From NCBI RefSeq assembly GCF_048264025.1, contig NZ_JBLXDN010000017.1, positions 22,016 through 86,015 of the forward strand: 64,000 nt of DNA. The letters are read 5' to 3'. Position numbers and translations under genes: made by a program. This DNA is from Nitrincola sp048264025. GTDB taxonomy: Bacteria; Pseudomonadota; Gammaproteobacteria; Pseudomonadales; Balneatricaceae. Below are positions 8,787 through 17,327 of the stretch, in pieces. How positions within the stretch are numbered: the first letter of the stretch is position 1; each line of letters starts with the position of its first letter. The notes below the pieces were generated by a model. It was not told where the DNA came from. It searched no databases and was given only the letters and a program-made list of their open reading frames with translations.

Positions 8787-9767
8787 ATGTCCACGATTGT
8801 TGTTTGTGCCCTGTATAAGTTTGTAACCCTGAACGACTATAAGCAGCTGCGACCAGAGTTGCAGGCGCTGCTGGAAAATGCACAGATTCGGGGCACCCTG
8901 CTACTGGCACAAGAAGGCGTTAACGGTACCCTGGCCGGCAGCCGTCAGGCGATAGACACGCTAAAAGACTGGTTTGCCGCCGATACGCGCTTTCAGGGCA
9001 TAGATTACAAGGAATCGCTGGCTGACGAGCAGCCCTTCTACCGGACCAAGGTGAAACTGAAAAAAGAGATCGTTACGCTGGGCGTTGAAGGCATAGATCC
9101 GAAACAGGTTGTCGGAACCTATATTGAGCCAGCTGACTGGAATGCCCTGATCAGTGACCCGGATGTGCTGCTGGTGGATACCCGCAATGATTATGAAATC
9201 GGTCTAGGCACCTTTAAAGGTGCTATCAACCCGAAAACCGACAGCTTTCGCGAATTTCCAGCTTACGTCAAAAGCCAACTGGACAGCCAGAAGCACAAGA
9301 AAGTCGCCATGTTTTGTACCGGCGGCATACGTTGTGAAAAGAGCACCGCCTATTTGAAAGAGCAAGGTTTTGAAGACGTCTACCACCTGCATGGCGGTAT
9401 TCTTAAATACCTTGAAGAAGTGCCTGAAACCGAGTCACTCTGGCAAGGAGAGTGCTTTGTATTCGACAATCGCGTCACCGTTGACCATGACCTGCAGCCA
9501 GGCCATTATTCACTCTGCGCCGGGTGTCGTATGCCCTTGTCTGACGCTGACAAGCAGCACCCTCAGTATGAAGAAGGGGTTAGCTGCCATCATTGTTACG
9601 ACACTCAAACACCAGAGCAGCGTCAGCGCTATGCGGCCAGACAGCAGCAGATCAAACTGGCACGTGAGCGTGGCGAAGCACACCTGGGCACAGATGCCGT
9701 CAAAGCGGCTGAACAGCACCGAGCCGAAAAACACGCACGCAAAGTGGCTGAAAAACGGAAAAATTAA
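8787..9767 (+). CDS. trhO: tRNA uridine(34) hydroxylase TrhO (YceA), rhodanese-domain protein
   Basis: A 326-aa cytosolic enzyme that makes 5-hydroxyuridine at the tRNA wobble position. It has the N-terminal acylphosphatase-like domain (L-L-A-Q-E-G-V-N-G-T), the central rhodanese domain with the active cysteine in F-C-T-G-G-I-R-C-E-K-S (about residue 177), and the cysteine-rich C-terminal part (C-A-G-C-R-M-P and C-H-H-C-Y). The lysine/arginine-rich tail is normal for the family. The DUF192 gene follows after 2 nt. Confidence 0.95.
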   Translation: MSTIVVCALYKFVTLNDYKQLRPELQALLENAQIRGTLLLAQEGVNGTLAGSRQAIDTLKDWFAADTRFQGIDYKESLADEQPFYRTKVKLKKEIVTLGVEGIDPKQVVGTYIEPADWNALISDPDVLLVDTRNDYEIGLGTFKGAINPKTDSFREFPAYVKSQLDSQKHKKVAMFCTGGIRCEKSTAYLKEQGFEDVYHLHGGILKYLEEVPETESLWQGECFVFDNRVTVDHDLQPGHYSLCAGCRMPLSDADKQHPQYEEGVSCHHCYDTQTPEQRQRYAARQQQIKLARERGEAHLGTDAVKAAEQHRAEKHARKVAEKRKN

Positions 9768-9769
9768 CC

Positions 9770-10204
9770 ATGCGCACCCTGTTTCAGCATTGGATAATGA
9801 CCTGCCTGCTCTGCCTTCCCATCCAGCTTCTGGCTGATACAGGCGTTGAATATCTGCTGTTTGATATTCAGGAACAGCAACTTGTAGTTGAAGTCGCGCT
9901 CAGTCCAGAACAGCGCTCTCGGGGGTTGATGCACCGTCAGGAGCTGTCAGCCGATGCGGGCATGCTGTTTATTCTCGACCCCCAGCCACGCCAATGCTTC
10001 TGGATGCGTAATACCTATATTCCGCTGACACTGGCCTTTCTGGATGAAAATTTCACCCTGCTACAGTTGAGTGATATGCAGCCCCTATCAGAAGAACTCC
10101 ACTGTGCTGACCAAGCCTCCAGCTTTGCATTGGAAGTCAATCAAGGCTGGTTTGAGCAACATGAGATCGAGATTGGGCAGCAACTACAACCGCGCCTCCC
10201 CTAA
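9770..10204 (+). CDS. DUF192 family exported protein
   Basis: A 144-aa protein with an N-terminal signal peptide (W-I-M-T-C-L-L-C-L-P core, cleavage near L-L-A-D at about residue 23). The mature part has the DUF192 signature: R-S-R-G-L-M-H-R, G-M-L-F-I-L-D, and F-W-M-R-N-T-Y-I-P-L-T-L-A-F-L-D. Members are small periplasmic proteins of unknown function. It is linked to trhO by a 2-nt gap. Confidence 0.88.
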   Translation: MRTLFQHWIMTCLLCLPIQLLADTGVEYLLFDIQEQQLVVEVALSPEQRSRGLMHRQELSADAGMLFILDPQPRQCFWMRNTYIPLTLAFLDENFTLLQLSDMQPLSEELHCADQASSFALEVNQGWFEQHEIEIGQQLQPRLP

Positions 10205-10205
10205 A

Positions 10206-10220
10206 GCACCAATAGAGTGC
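10206..10220 (+). promoter_or_regulatory. Candidate NtrC enhancer site upstream of urtA
   Basis: GCACC-AATAG-AGTGC matches the NtrC dyad GCACC-N5-GGTGC with one mismatch and lies about 145 nt upstream of the sigma-54 promoter, a normal enhancer distance. It begins right after the DUF192 stop codon. Confidence 0.55.
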
Positions 10221-10350
10221 ACTCAGACAGTCTCAACTATTTTTCTACGCACTCATATCACGCACACACAACACATAACGGCTAAAAACGACCCCTGCGA
10301 AAGTCTGGGCGACATGAATTACTCTATGATAAAACAGCTGTTTTTATAAG

Positions 10351-10366
10351 TTGGCATAAATTCTGC
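10351..10366 (+). promoter_or_regulatory. Sigma-54 promoter of urtABCDE
   Basis: TTGGCATAAATTCTGC has the invariant GG and GC separated by exactly 10 bp, and predicts a start site near 10378, 30 nt before urtA. Nitrogen-limitation control of urea uptake fits. Confidence 0.7.
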
Positions 10367-10407
10367 TCCTGACTGGTTCGACGTATAAACCAAATAGGAT
10401 CAGACCG

Positions 10408-11700
10408 ATGAAACAGATTAAAACAAAGCTCGCTACCGCATCCTGTGCCCTGGCTCTGTCTATAGCCGCCATTACCGCTCAGGCATCAGAAACCATTAAA
10501 GTGGGTGTGTTGCATTCACTGTCCGGTACCATGGCCATCAGTGAGACCACACTGAAAGACACCATGCTGATGTTGATCGAAGAGCAGAACGCCAAAGGCG
10601 GCCTGTTGGGCAAACAGTTGGAAGCGGTTGTAGTTGACCCGGCATCTGACTGGCCACTATTTGCAGAGCGTGCACGCGAATTGCTGGAGCGGGATCAGGT
10701 GGCCGCTATTTTTGGTGCCTGGACCTCTGTTTCACGTAAATCTGTTTTGCCGGTAGTTGAAGAACTCAATGGCCTGATGTTCTATCCGGTTCAGTACGAA
10801 GGTGAAGAATCATCCAAAAACGTCTTCTATACCGGTGCCGCACCTAACCAGCAGGCCATCCCCGCGGTGGATTACCTGATGAATGAACTGGGCATTGAAC
10901 GCTGGGTGCTGGCAGGCACAGACTATGTCTACCCACGTACCACCAATCGCATTCTGGAAGCCTACCTGAAACAAAAAGGCGTCGCTGAAGCCGATATCAT
11001 GATCAACTACACGCCTTTCGGTCACTCTGACTGGCAGACCATCGTATCTGATATCCGCACCTTCGGCTCAGCCGGCAAGAAAACCGCGGTTGTCTCCACC
11101 ATCAATGGCGATGCCAACGTACCTTTCTATAGCGAACTGGGCTCACAAGGCATTTCAGCTGAAGATATTCCAGTCATAGCCTTTTCGGTAGGTGAAGAGG
11201 AGCTATCCGGCATTGATACCACGCCATTGGTCGGCCATCTGGCTGCCTGGAACTACTTCATGAGCGTTGATAGCGAAGTTAACGATGACTTTATCGAAAA
11301 ATGGCATGATTTTATCGGTGATACCGATCGCGTAACCAACGACCCGATGGAAGCCCATTACATCGGCTTTAACATGTGGGTTGAGGCTGTTAACAAAGCC
11401 GGGACAACTGATCCCTCAGCCGTTCAGGAAGCCATTATCGGTGTTACTGTACCTAACCTGACAGGTGGCTATGCGGCGATGATGCCTAACCATCACATTA
11501 CTAAACCGGTATTGATCGGTGAAATCCAGGACGATGGCCAGTTTGACGTAGTTTGGCAGACTCCAAGTACGGTGGCCGGTGATGCCTGGTCAGACTTTCT
11601 GGAAGGCTCCAAAGATATCATCTCAGATTGGCGCAAGCCGCTGGAGTGCGGTAACTACAACGTAGTCACCAAGACCTGTTCAGGTCAAAACTTCGAGTAA
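10408..11700 (+). CDS. urtA: Urea ABC transporter substrate-binding protein UrtA
   Basis: A 430-aa periplasmic type-I binding protein. A Sec signal peptide ends in A-Q-A at about residue 26; the mature protein starts S-E-T-I-K-V-G-V-L-H-S-L-S-G-T-M-A, the classic UrtA opening. It also shows A-I-F-G-A-W-T-S-V-S-R-K-S-V and M-F-Y-P-V-Q-Y-E-G, the urea/short-chain-amide site region, and ends with a cysteine pair (C-G-N-Y and T-C-S-G) seen in UrtA. It is the first gene of urtABCDE and is separated from urtB by a hairpin. Confidence 0.97.
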   Translation: MKQIKTKLATASCALALSIAAITAQASETIKVGVLHSLSGTMAISETTLKDTMLMLIEEQNAKGGLLGKQLEAVVVDPASDWPLFAERARELLERDQVAAIFGAWTSVSRKSVLPVVEELNGLMFYPVQYEGEESSKNVFYTGAAPNQQAIPAVDYLMNELGIERWVLAGTDYVYPRTTNRILEAYLKQKGVAEADIMINYTPFGHSDWQTIVSDIRTFGSAGKKTAVVSTINGDANVPFYSELGSQGISAEDIPVIAFSVGEEELSGIDTTPLVGHLAAWNYFMSVDSEVNDDFIEKWHDFIGDTDRVTNDPMEAHYIGFNMWVEAVNKAGTTDPSAVQEAIIGVTVPNLTGGYAAMMPNHHITKPVLIGEIQDDGQFDVVWQTPSTVAGDAWSDFLEGSKDIISDWRKPLECGNYNVVTKTCSGQNFE

Positions 11701-11718
11701 CAGCTTTCCGCTGCAAAT

Positions 11719-11747
11719 GCCGGTCTGGACTTAGTATCCGGACCGGC
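11719..11747 (+). terminator. Intercistronic hairpin between urtA and urtB
   Basis: An 11-bp stem with one G-T wobble (GCCGGTCTGGA / TCCGGACCGGC) and a 7-nt loop, with no T-run. It probably acts as a processing or stability hairpin, or a partial terminator, that raises urtA transcript over the membrane genes. Confidence 0.6.
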
Positions 11748-11777
11748 CCCTCCCAGCCAAGCGTCAGGAACTCCAAC

Positions 11778-13403
11778 ATGACAAGCCGGATAGTGCGTAA
11801 GTTACGCATCATGGGGCTGATAACCCTGTTACTCTTAAGTGCTGTGCAAACAGCAGCGGCTTTCGATGAAGAGCCGTTATTACTCGAATTTGAAGCCCTG
11901 CTGGTTTCTTCAGACAGAAACGATACCGCCAGAGCCATTGAGCTGCTCGCAGGTTCGGAGCACCCAGAACAACTTACATTGCTGGCACTGTTGCTTGACG
12001 GCAACCTCTATCGAAACCGCAGTGATGACCGACTCTATCAGCTTAAGCAGCACGAAGAAGGTCAACCGGCCGAGCGCCTGTTAGGTGATGAAACCCGAAT
12101 CATCGAGAGCCGCAGAGACTTTCGCCGAGTCACAGTTAACAACGCTCAGCGCTCACAAATCCGCCAAGTGATGGCGCTGACCGGCTTATCGTCTGAGCTA
12201 TCTGCAAAACGTCTAGGCGCTGTCAAACAGCTGATGCGGGATTTTGATGAAGATACCTTAACCCTGATTCGCAATGCCTACCCTGAAGAGACACACCCGA
12301 AAGTCCGCGAATTAATGGCCGTGGCACTGGCAATCGACACTCTGTCCCGTAACGATGTTACCGCGCTGAGTGATGCGATTGATACCCTCAGTGGTTCACT
12401 GGAACCGCGCGCCCGTAATGCGCTGATGCAGTTCAGTGATGCAACTGATGATGACAATCTGAAAGCTCAGGCCGATACCGCACTGGTCAAGATTGATCAG
12501 AAGATAAAATTCTATAAGGGACTGGAGACGCTCTATTTTGGACTCAGCCTGGGGTCGGTGCTGGTACTGGCAGCTATAGGCCTGGCCATCACTTTTGGTG
12601 TGATGGGCGTGATTAATATGGCCCACGGTGAGCTGATCATGATCGGCGCCTACACCACCTTTGTCATACAACAACTCATGCCTGAGCATATCGGCCTGTC
12701 GATTCTGGTGGCCATTCCAGCTGCCTTTGTGGTATCAGGTCTGGTCGGTATTGCAATTGAACGCGGGGTAATCCGCTTCCTGTATGGTCGTCCGTTAGAG
12801 ACACTACTGGCTACTTTCGGTATCAGCCTGGTGCTGCAGCAAGCAGTACGCTCGATTTTCTCGCCACTGAACCGCAGTGTTGAAACCCCCTCCTGGATGA
12901 GCGGCATGCTGGAGTTTAACCCGGTGTTTGCCATCACCCTGAATCGACTCTACATCATCTTATTCTGCTTCATCGTATTCTTTGCGTTACTGCTGATCCT
13001 CAAGCGCACAGCGCTGGGTTTGCAGGTGCGCGCCGTTTCCCAGAACCGCGCCATGGCCAGAGCCATGGGGGTGCGCTCTGAACGGGTGGACATGATGACC
13101 TTTGGCCTCGGCTCAGGTGTCGCGGGCATAGCCGGTGTTGCACTGTCGCAGATCACCAATGTAGGGCCTAACCTGGGTCAAGCCTACATCATCGATTCGT
13201 TCATGGTGGTGGTATTTGGCGGTGTCGGGAATATCTGGGGTACCCTGGTAGCAGGCATGACACTCGGTGTGGCAACCAAACTGGTTGAGCCCATGACAGG
13301 TGCCGTACTGGCAAAAATTCTGGTACTGGTGTTCATCATTCTCTTTATTCAGAAAAGGCCCCGTGGACTCTTCCCACAGCGTGGCCGTGCCGCTGAGGAT
13401 TAA
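11778..13403 (+). CDS. urtB: Urea ABC transporter permease UrtB
   Basis: A 541-aa protein of the long UrtB form: an N-terminal signal-like segment, a periplasmic helical domain of about 220 residues, then a LivH-type permease with about eight membrane helices. The permease part carries F-G-V-M-G-V-I-N-M-A-H-G-E-L, R-A-V-S-Q-N-R-A-M-A-R-A-M-G (the ATPase-contact loop) and F-M-V-V-V-F-G-G-V-G-N-I-W-G-T. It transports urea across the inner membrane with UrtC and the ATPases UrtD and UrtE. urtC starts 3 nt later. Confidence 0.96.
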   Translation: MTSRIVRKLRIMGLITLLLLSAVQTAAAFDEEPLLLEFEALLVSSDRNDTARAIELLAGSEHPEQLTLLALLLDGNLYRNRSDDRLYQLKQHEEGQPAERLLGDETRIIESRRDFRRVTVNNAQRSQIRQVMALTGLSSELSAKRLGAVKQLMRDFDEDTLTLIRNAYPEETHPKVRELMAVALAIDTLSRNDVTALSDAIDTLSGSLEPRARNALMQFSDATDDDNLKAQADTALVKIDQKIKFYKGLETLYFGLSLGSVLVLAAIGLAITFGVMGVINMAHGELIMIGAYTTFVIQQLMPEHIGLSILVAIPAAFVVSGLVGIAIERGVIRFLYGRPLETLLATFGISLVLQQAVRSIFSPLNRSVETPSWMSGMLEFNPVFAITLNRLYIILFCFIVFFALLLILKRTALGLQVRAVSQNRAMARAMGVRSERVDMMTFGLGSGVAGIAGVALSQITNVGPNLGQAYIIDSFMVVVFGGVGNIWGTLVAGMTLGVATKLVEPMTGAVLAKILVLVFIILFIQKRPRGLFPQRGRAAED

Positions 13404-13406
13404 GCC

Positions 13407-14489
13407 ATGTTATGGAATCTGATTAAACAAGACCGTGGCGGACAAGTGCTGCTGGCACTGCTGGTTCTGGCAATCATTCTGGTACCCCTTCTCAACGGCC
13501 TGCCCACGGACCACCCGCTGCACCTGCCCACCTATATGGTGGCGGTCATGGGTAAATACCTGACTCTGGCCCTGCTGGCATTGTCGGTCGATCTGGTGTG
13601 GGGGTATCTGGGTATTTTAACCCTCGGGCACGGTGCCTTCTTTGCCCTGGGTGGCTATGTCATGGGCATGTACCTGATGCGCCAGATCGGTGATCGCGGT
13701 GTGTATGGTCATCCTGAACTGCCTGACTTTATGGTATTTCTTAATTGGGACAGCCTGCCCTGGTATTGGAGCGGACTGGATCAGTTCTGGTTTGCCGCCA
13801 TCCTGATTCTGCTGGTACCTGGCTTACTGGCGTATATCTTTGGCGCCCTGGCGTTTCGTTCGCGGGTGTCCGGTGTCTATCTATCCATTATTACCCAGGC
13901 ACTGACCTTTGCACTGATGCTGGCATTCTTCCGCAATGAGATGGGATTTGGTGGCAACAATGGTTTAACCGATTTCAAGGACATCCTCGGCTTTAACCTG
14001 CAATCACGGCAGACGCGTGTCGGGCTGTTCATTGCCTCGGCAGTCGCCTTGGCACTGGGTTATCTACTGTGTCGTTATATCACTCAAAGTCGGCTGGGCA
14101 AGGTCTGTGTCGCCGTTCGTGATGCCGAGTCTCGCTCCCGTTTTCTCGGCTATCGGGTGGAAAACGTTAAGCTCTGGGTGTTTACCCTGTCGGCCATGAT
14201 CGCCGGTGTTGCCGGTGCTCTCTATGTACCTCAGGTGGGCATCATCAACCCCAATGAATTCTCACCACTCAACTCCATCGAGATCGTAGTCTGGGTTGCC
14301 GTAGGCGGACGCGCTACGCTTTATGGTGCTGTGGCTGGCGCCATATTTATCAACTATGCCAAAACCTGGTTTACCACTGAGCTGCCGGATGTCTGGCTAT
14401 TTGCACTGGGGGCGATCTTTATTCTGGTTACGGTGTTCCTGCCCAAAGGATTGGCAGGTCTGCTGCGTCGTCGGGAGGGTAACGCATGA
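13407..14489 (+). CDS. urtC: Urea ABC transporter permease UrtC
   Basis: A 360-aa LivM-type permease with about nine membrane helices. Diagnostic stretches are D-L-V-W-G-Y-L-G-I-L-T-L-G-H-G-A-F-F-A-L-G-G-Y and the insertion M-R-Q-I-G-D-R-G-V-Y typical of UrtC, plus R-D-A-E-S-R-S-R-F-L-G-Y at the ATPase-contact loop. It pairs with UrtB and overlaps urtD by 4 nt. Confidence 0.96.
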   Translation: MLWNLIKQDRGGQVLLALLVLAIILVPLLNGLPTDHPLHLPTYMVAVMGKYLTLALLALSVDLVWGYLGILTLGHGAFFALGGYVMGMYLMRQIGDRGVYGHPELPDFMVFLNWDSLPWYWSGLDQFWFAAILILLVPGLLAYIFGALAFRSRVSGVYLSIITQALTFALMLAFFRNEMGFGGNNGLTDFKDILGFNLQSRQTRVGLFIASAVALALGYLLCRYITQSRLGKVCVAVRDAESRSRFLGYRVENVKLWVFTLSAMIAGVAGALYVPQVGIINPNEFSPLNSIEIVVWVAVGGRATLYGAVAGAIFINYAKTWFTTELPDVWLFALGAIFILVTVFLPKGLAGLLRRREGNA

Positions 14490-15325
14490 GTCAGGCATCT
14501 TTACTGGCCGAAATAAAAGATAAAAACCATGTGTTTTCTTTTATGCAATCTCAAGCCTCACCTGCACTGAATGTGGACAAGCAGATTCTGCTCTATCTGG
14601 AAGGGCTATCGGTCAGTTTTGATGGCTTTAAAGCCATCAATGACCTGAACCTGTATATCCGTGACGGCGAACTGCGCTGCATTATCGGTCCCAATGGCGC
14701 AGGCAAGACCACCATGATGGACATCATCACTGGTAAAACCCAACCTGACAGCGGTTCCGCCTGGTTCGGCCAGACCATTAACCTGCTGGAGCTGGATGAA
14801 CCTGCCATCGCTCAGGCAGGCATCGGGCGCAAGTTCCAGAAGCCGACAGTATTTGAGTTTCTCAGCGTGGAGGAAAACCTGATTCTGGCCATGCCGGATG
14901 AGCGCAGCGTGATCAGCCTGTTACTGGCCAAACTCAACGGTGAGCAGCGTGATCGTATTGAGGAGGTACTGATTCAGGTCGGGCTAAAAGAACAGGCACT
15001 GATTCGCGCAGGCAGTCTGTCACATGGTCAGAAACAGTGGCTGGAGATCGGTATGCTGCTGATGCAGAAACCGCGATTACTGCTGGTCGATGAGCCAGTC
15101 GCAGGCATGACCCACCAGGAAATGGATCGCACCGCCGAACTGCTGATTTCTCTGTCGGGGAGTCACTCTGTGGTGGTGGTTGAGCATGATATGGACTTTG
15201 TCCGCCAACTGGCTGGCAAGGACAGAACCGTCACCGTGCTGCATCAGGGCAGTGTACTGGCTGAAGGCAGCATGGATCAGGTGCAGAATAACCGCAAAGT
15301 GATTGAAGTCTATCTGGGAGAATAA
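14486..15325 (+). CDS. urtD: Urea ABC transporter ATP-binding protein UrtD
   Basis: A 279-aa LivG-type ATPase. Walker A is G-P-N-G-A-G-K-T-T, the signature is L-S-H-G-Q-K-Q (the LSHGQ form typical of UrtD/LivG), and Walker B is L-L-L-V-D-E-P followed by V-A-G-M. About 30 residues precede the ABC domain, so a later start is possible, but the 4-nt ATGA-type overlap with urtC supports the start given. One of two ATPases driving urea uptake. Confidence 0.96.
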   Translation: MSQASLLAEIKDKNHVFSFMQSQASPALNVDKQILLYLEGLSVSFDGFKAINDLNLYIRDGELRCIIGPNGAGKTTMMDIITGKTQPDSGSAWFGQTINLLELDEPAIAQAGIGRKFQKPTVFEFLSVEENLILAMPDERSVISLLLAKLNGEQRDRIEEVLIQVGLKEQALIRAGSLSHGQKQWLEIGMLLMQKPRLLLVDEPVAGMTHQEMDRTAELLISLSGSHSVVVVEHDMDFVRQLAGKDRTVTVLHQGSVLAEGSMDQVQNNRKVIEVYLGE

Positions 15326-15327
15326 GC

Positions 15328-16029
15328 ATGATCAGTATACAGGGACTCAATCAGTTCTATGGCGAAAGCCACACCCTCTGGGATATCGATATGCAGATAC
15401 CAGAAGGACAATGCACGGTATTAATGGGCCGTAATGGTGTAGGCAAAACCACCCTGCTGCAATGCATTATGGGGCACCAGAAAGTGGCCTCCGGCAGTAT
15501 TCAGTTGAATCCGGTTAACAAGGATCTGGTGAAAACCTCGGTGGAACAACGCCCTCGCCTCGGCGTGGGTTATGTGCCTCAGGGCCGGCAAATTTTTCCA
15601 CTGCTTACGGTGGAAGAAAACCTGCAGATCGGCTTGCCGGTACTGCCCCGCGGACAGCGAAAAATACCCGACTATATCTTCGAGCTCTTCCCGGTGCTGG
15701 CCGATATGATGCACCGTCGCGGCGGTGACCTGTCCGGAGGCCAGCAGCAACAGCTGGCAATCGGACGCGCCCTGGTGGTTGATCCGAAGCTGCTTATTCT
15801 GGATGAACCCACCGAAGGGATTCAGCCCAATGTGGTGCAGGAGATCGGCGACATCATTCGCAAACTGAATCGGGAGATGGGCCTGACGGTGTTACTGGTT
15901 GAACAAAAGCTGCCCTTTGCACGCAAGGTGGGGGATCGCTTCTGCATTCTGGATCGTGGGCGTAAGGTGGCGGAGGGGGCGATGGATGGACTGGATGATA
16001 CGCTGATCAAGCAGTATCTGACGGTATAA
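15328..16029 (+). CDS. urtE: Urea ABC transporter ATP-binding protein UrtE
   Basis: A 233-aa LivF-type ATPase: Walker A G-R-N-G-V-G-K-T-T, signature L-S-G-G-Q-Q-Q-Q-L-A-I, Walker B L-L-I-L-D-E-P-T-E-G. G-R-N-G-V-G-K-T-T and the L-N-Q-F-Y-G-x-S opening are typical of UrtE. It is the last gene of the urea transporter operon, 2 nt after urtD, and is followed by an inverted repeat and a terminator. Confidence 0.96.
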   Translation: MISIQGLNQFYGESHTLWDIDMQIPEGQCTVLMGRNGVGKTTLLQCIMGHQKVASGSIQLNPVNKDLVKTSVEQRPRLGVGYVPQGRQIFPLLTVEENLQIGLPVLPRGQRKIPDYIFELFPVLADMMHRRGGDLSGGQQQQLAIGRALVVDPKLLILDEPTEGIQPNVVQEIGDIIRKLNREMGLTVLLVEQKLPFARKVGDRFCILDRGRKVAEGAMDGLDDTLIKQYLTV

Positions 16030-16034
16030 GTGCC

Positions 16035-16149
16035 GTGCGGGGTAGTGGTATCGCTTTGGTGTGACACGCTATTCGTCATCCCTGACACGCTCGACTGCCG
16101 CCATCCGGGCGGCAGACGGTCACTCCAAAGCGATACCACCACCCCGCCC
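16035..16149. repeat. 31-bp inverted-repeat element with inner hairpin (copy 1)
   Basis: Two 31-bp arms (16035-16065 and 16119-16149) are inverted copies with only 3 mismatches; the shared core is GGTATCGCTTTGG. Between them a second hairpin pairs CTGCCGCC with GGCGGCAG (16095-16115). There is no coding potential. The shape is that of a REP/MITE-like dispersed element. A related copy lies at 17959-18021, so the pair brackets two unknown genes. Confidence 0.75.
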
Positions 16150-16173
16150 ATAGCTTTGTGCCAGCTTAAATAT

Positions 16174-16221
16174 AAACTATACGGTCGTGGAAAGGGCCAG
16201 ATAGCTATTGACGTATAGTTT
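16174..16221 (+). terminator. Rho-independent terminator candidate of the urt operon
   Basis: AAACTATACG pairs perfectly with CGTATAGTTT across a 28-nt loop and is followed by a run of T residues at 16219-16225. It lies about 150 nt past urtE, after the inverted repeat. Confidence 0.55.
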
Positions 16222-16313
16222 TTTTCTACGCTAAGATCGTTTGGCAATCACGTAATCAGGTCCATGCAGGATGAATTTGGGCCTTCAAAGTCGTCATAAG
16301 GAGTTTGACACCC

Positions 16314-17327
16314 ATGCCTAATACAATTGCTAGCTGTACTCAGTCACGCCAACTTCATCGCTCGATTCAGCAACGGCTAGAACGTCAACTCTTTGAAGAA
16401 TTTCGCCTGAATGCCAGTACCTTGATTGTGCTGAACCTGCCTCATATGCTTTCAGTATGGGTTGAATCCAAGCGTCAAACAGGGCTTAGTAATGATCAAA
16501 TCTCAGAAGCCTTCGCCCAATTAGAGTCCAACAATCCATCCTTACCACAGCTGATCTTTGAATCATCTGGCTATAAGCTGGTTCAGGACAATCTGGGAAC
16601 TTTGATAAGCACGGCTATGGACAGCCGTGTACTGAGAGTCATGATTGAAGACTTCAGACGCTCAGGTAATCTATTGGGTGATTATCGTATTACACAAGGC
16701 AATGGACGCTACCATGTCATTTTTAAAGGCAATCACAAACTCCGAACCCTGGTAAAAGGGACCCGTTATTTAGTCAGCAACCCCCTGATGATTCAACTGG
16801 GTATTGCCTCGCCAGCAGAAATGCTTAAAGGCGCTGCAAAAAACAATGCTTACATCACGCTAATTATTTCTGGCAGCGGCAATGGATTCAAGTGGATCTT
16901 TGATGAGACCTATATCTGGACGCACTTTATTTCGAATATTTCAATTGATTTGATGAAGGCGGCCTTGGCGGTGCTGGCTGGGGTGGCCACAATGTATGTT
17001 GTTAAAATAAACACCTCCAGGATAATTTTAGCAAAAGGTGCTGGTTTATTCATTGGGTTCGTTGCAGGTTATGGCGCTGGAAGGGTTTCAAATGAAAGCA
17101 TTCAAGAAGCGTCTTCTCAAATGGCTCAAGATATAGCACAAACCTATGTTCAGGTTTATGGTGCTATCTCAAATCCAGTAGGTGTAATAACAGAAACAGG
17201 CGAACGAGCCAAAGATATTTTAATTTGCTCTACTGACGCCGCAATTGAAAGAATAGATATCATTATACAGGATAATATTAATCGTGCTATTCGTCCATAT
17301 ATTAACCCAATTCACAGGTTCTATTAA
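16314..17327 (+). CDS. Unknown membrane-associated protein, possible interbacterial effector
   Basis: I do not recognise a named family with certainty. The product (about 337-340 aa; start at 16305 or at the ATG 16314, nearer an AAGGAG site at 16297-16302) has a soluble helical N-terminal half. A segment with G-R-Y-H-V-I-F-K-G-N-H-K-L-R and G-T-R-Y-L-V-S-N-P-L follows, then a glycine- and alanine-rich hydrophobic hairpin (about residues 210-265) and a polar C-terminus. No signal peptide is seen. A soluble protein carrying one hydrophobic hairpin, overlapping by 1 nt with a small multi-pass membrane protein, looks like a pore-forming effector plus immunity pair. This is inference. AT-richer than the flanking urt and TRAP genes. 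Confidence 0.7.
   Translation: MPNTIASCTQSRQLHRSIQQRLERQLFEEFRLNASTLIVLNLPHMLSVWVESKRQTGLSNDQISEAFAQLESNNPSLPQLIFESSGYKLVQDNLGTLISTAMDSRVLRVMIEDFRRSGNLLGDYRITQGNGRYHVIFKGNHKLRTLVKGTRYLVSNPLMIQLGIASPAEMLKGAAKNNAYITLIISGSGNGFKWIFDETYIWTHFISNISIDLMKAALAVLAGVATMYVVKINTSRIILAKGAGLFIGFVAGYGAGRVSNESIQEASSQMAQDIAQTYVQVYGAISNPVGVITETGERAKDILICSTDAAIERIDIIIQDNINRAIRPYINPIHRFY

Noticed and set aside
16035..16149. CRISPR or insertion-sequence interpretation of the inverted repeat
   Set aside because: There are only two unequal copies, no spacer periodicity, no cas genes and no transposase reading frame inside the element.
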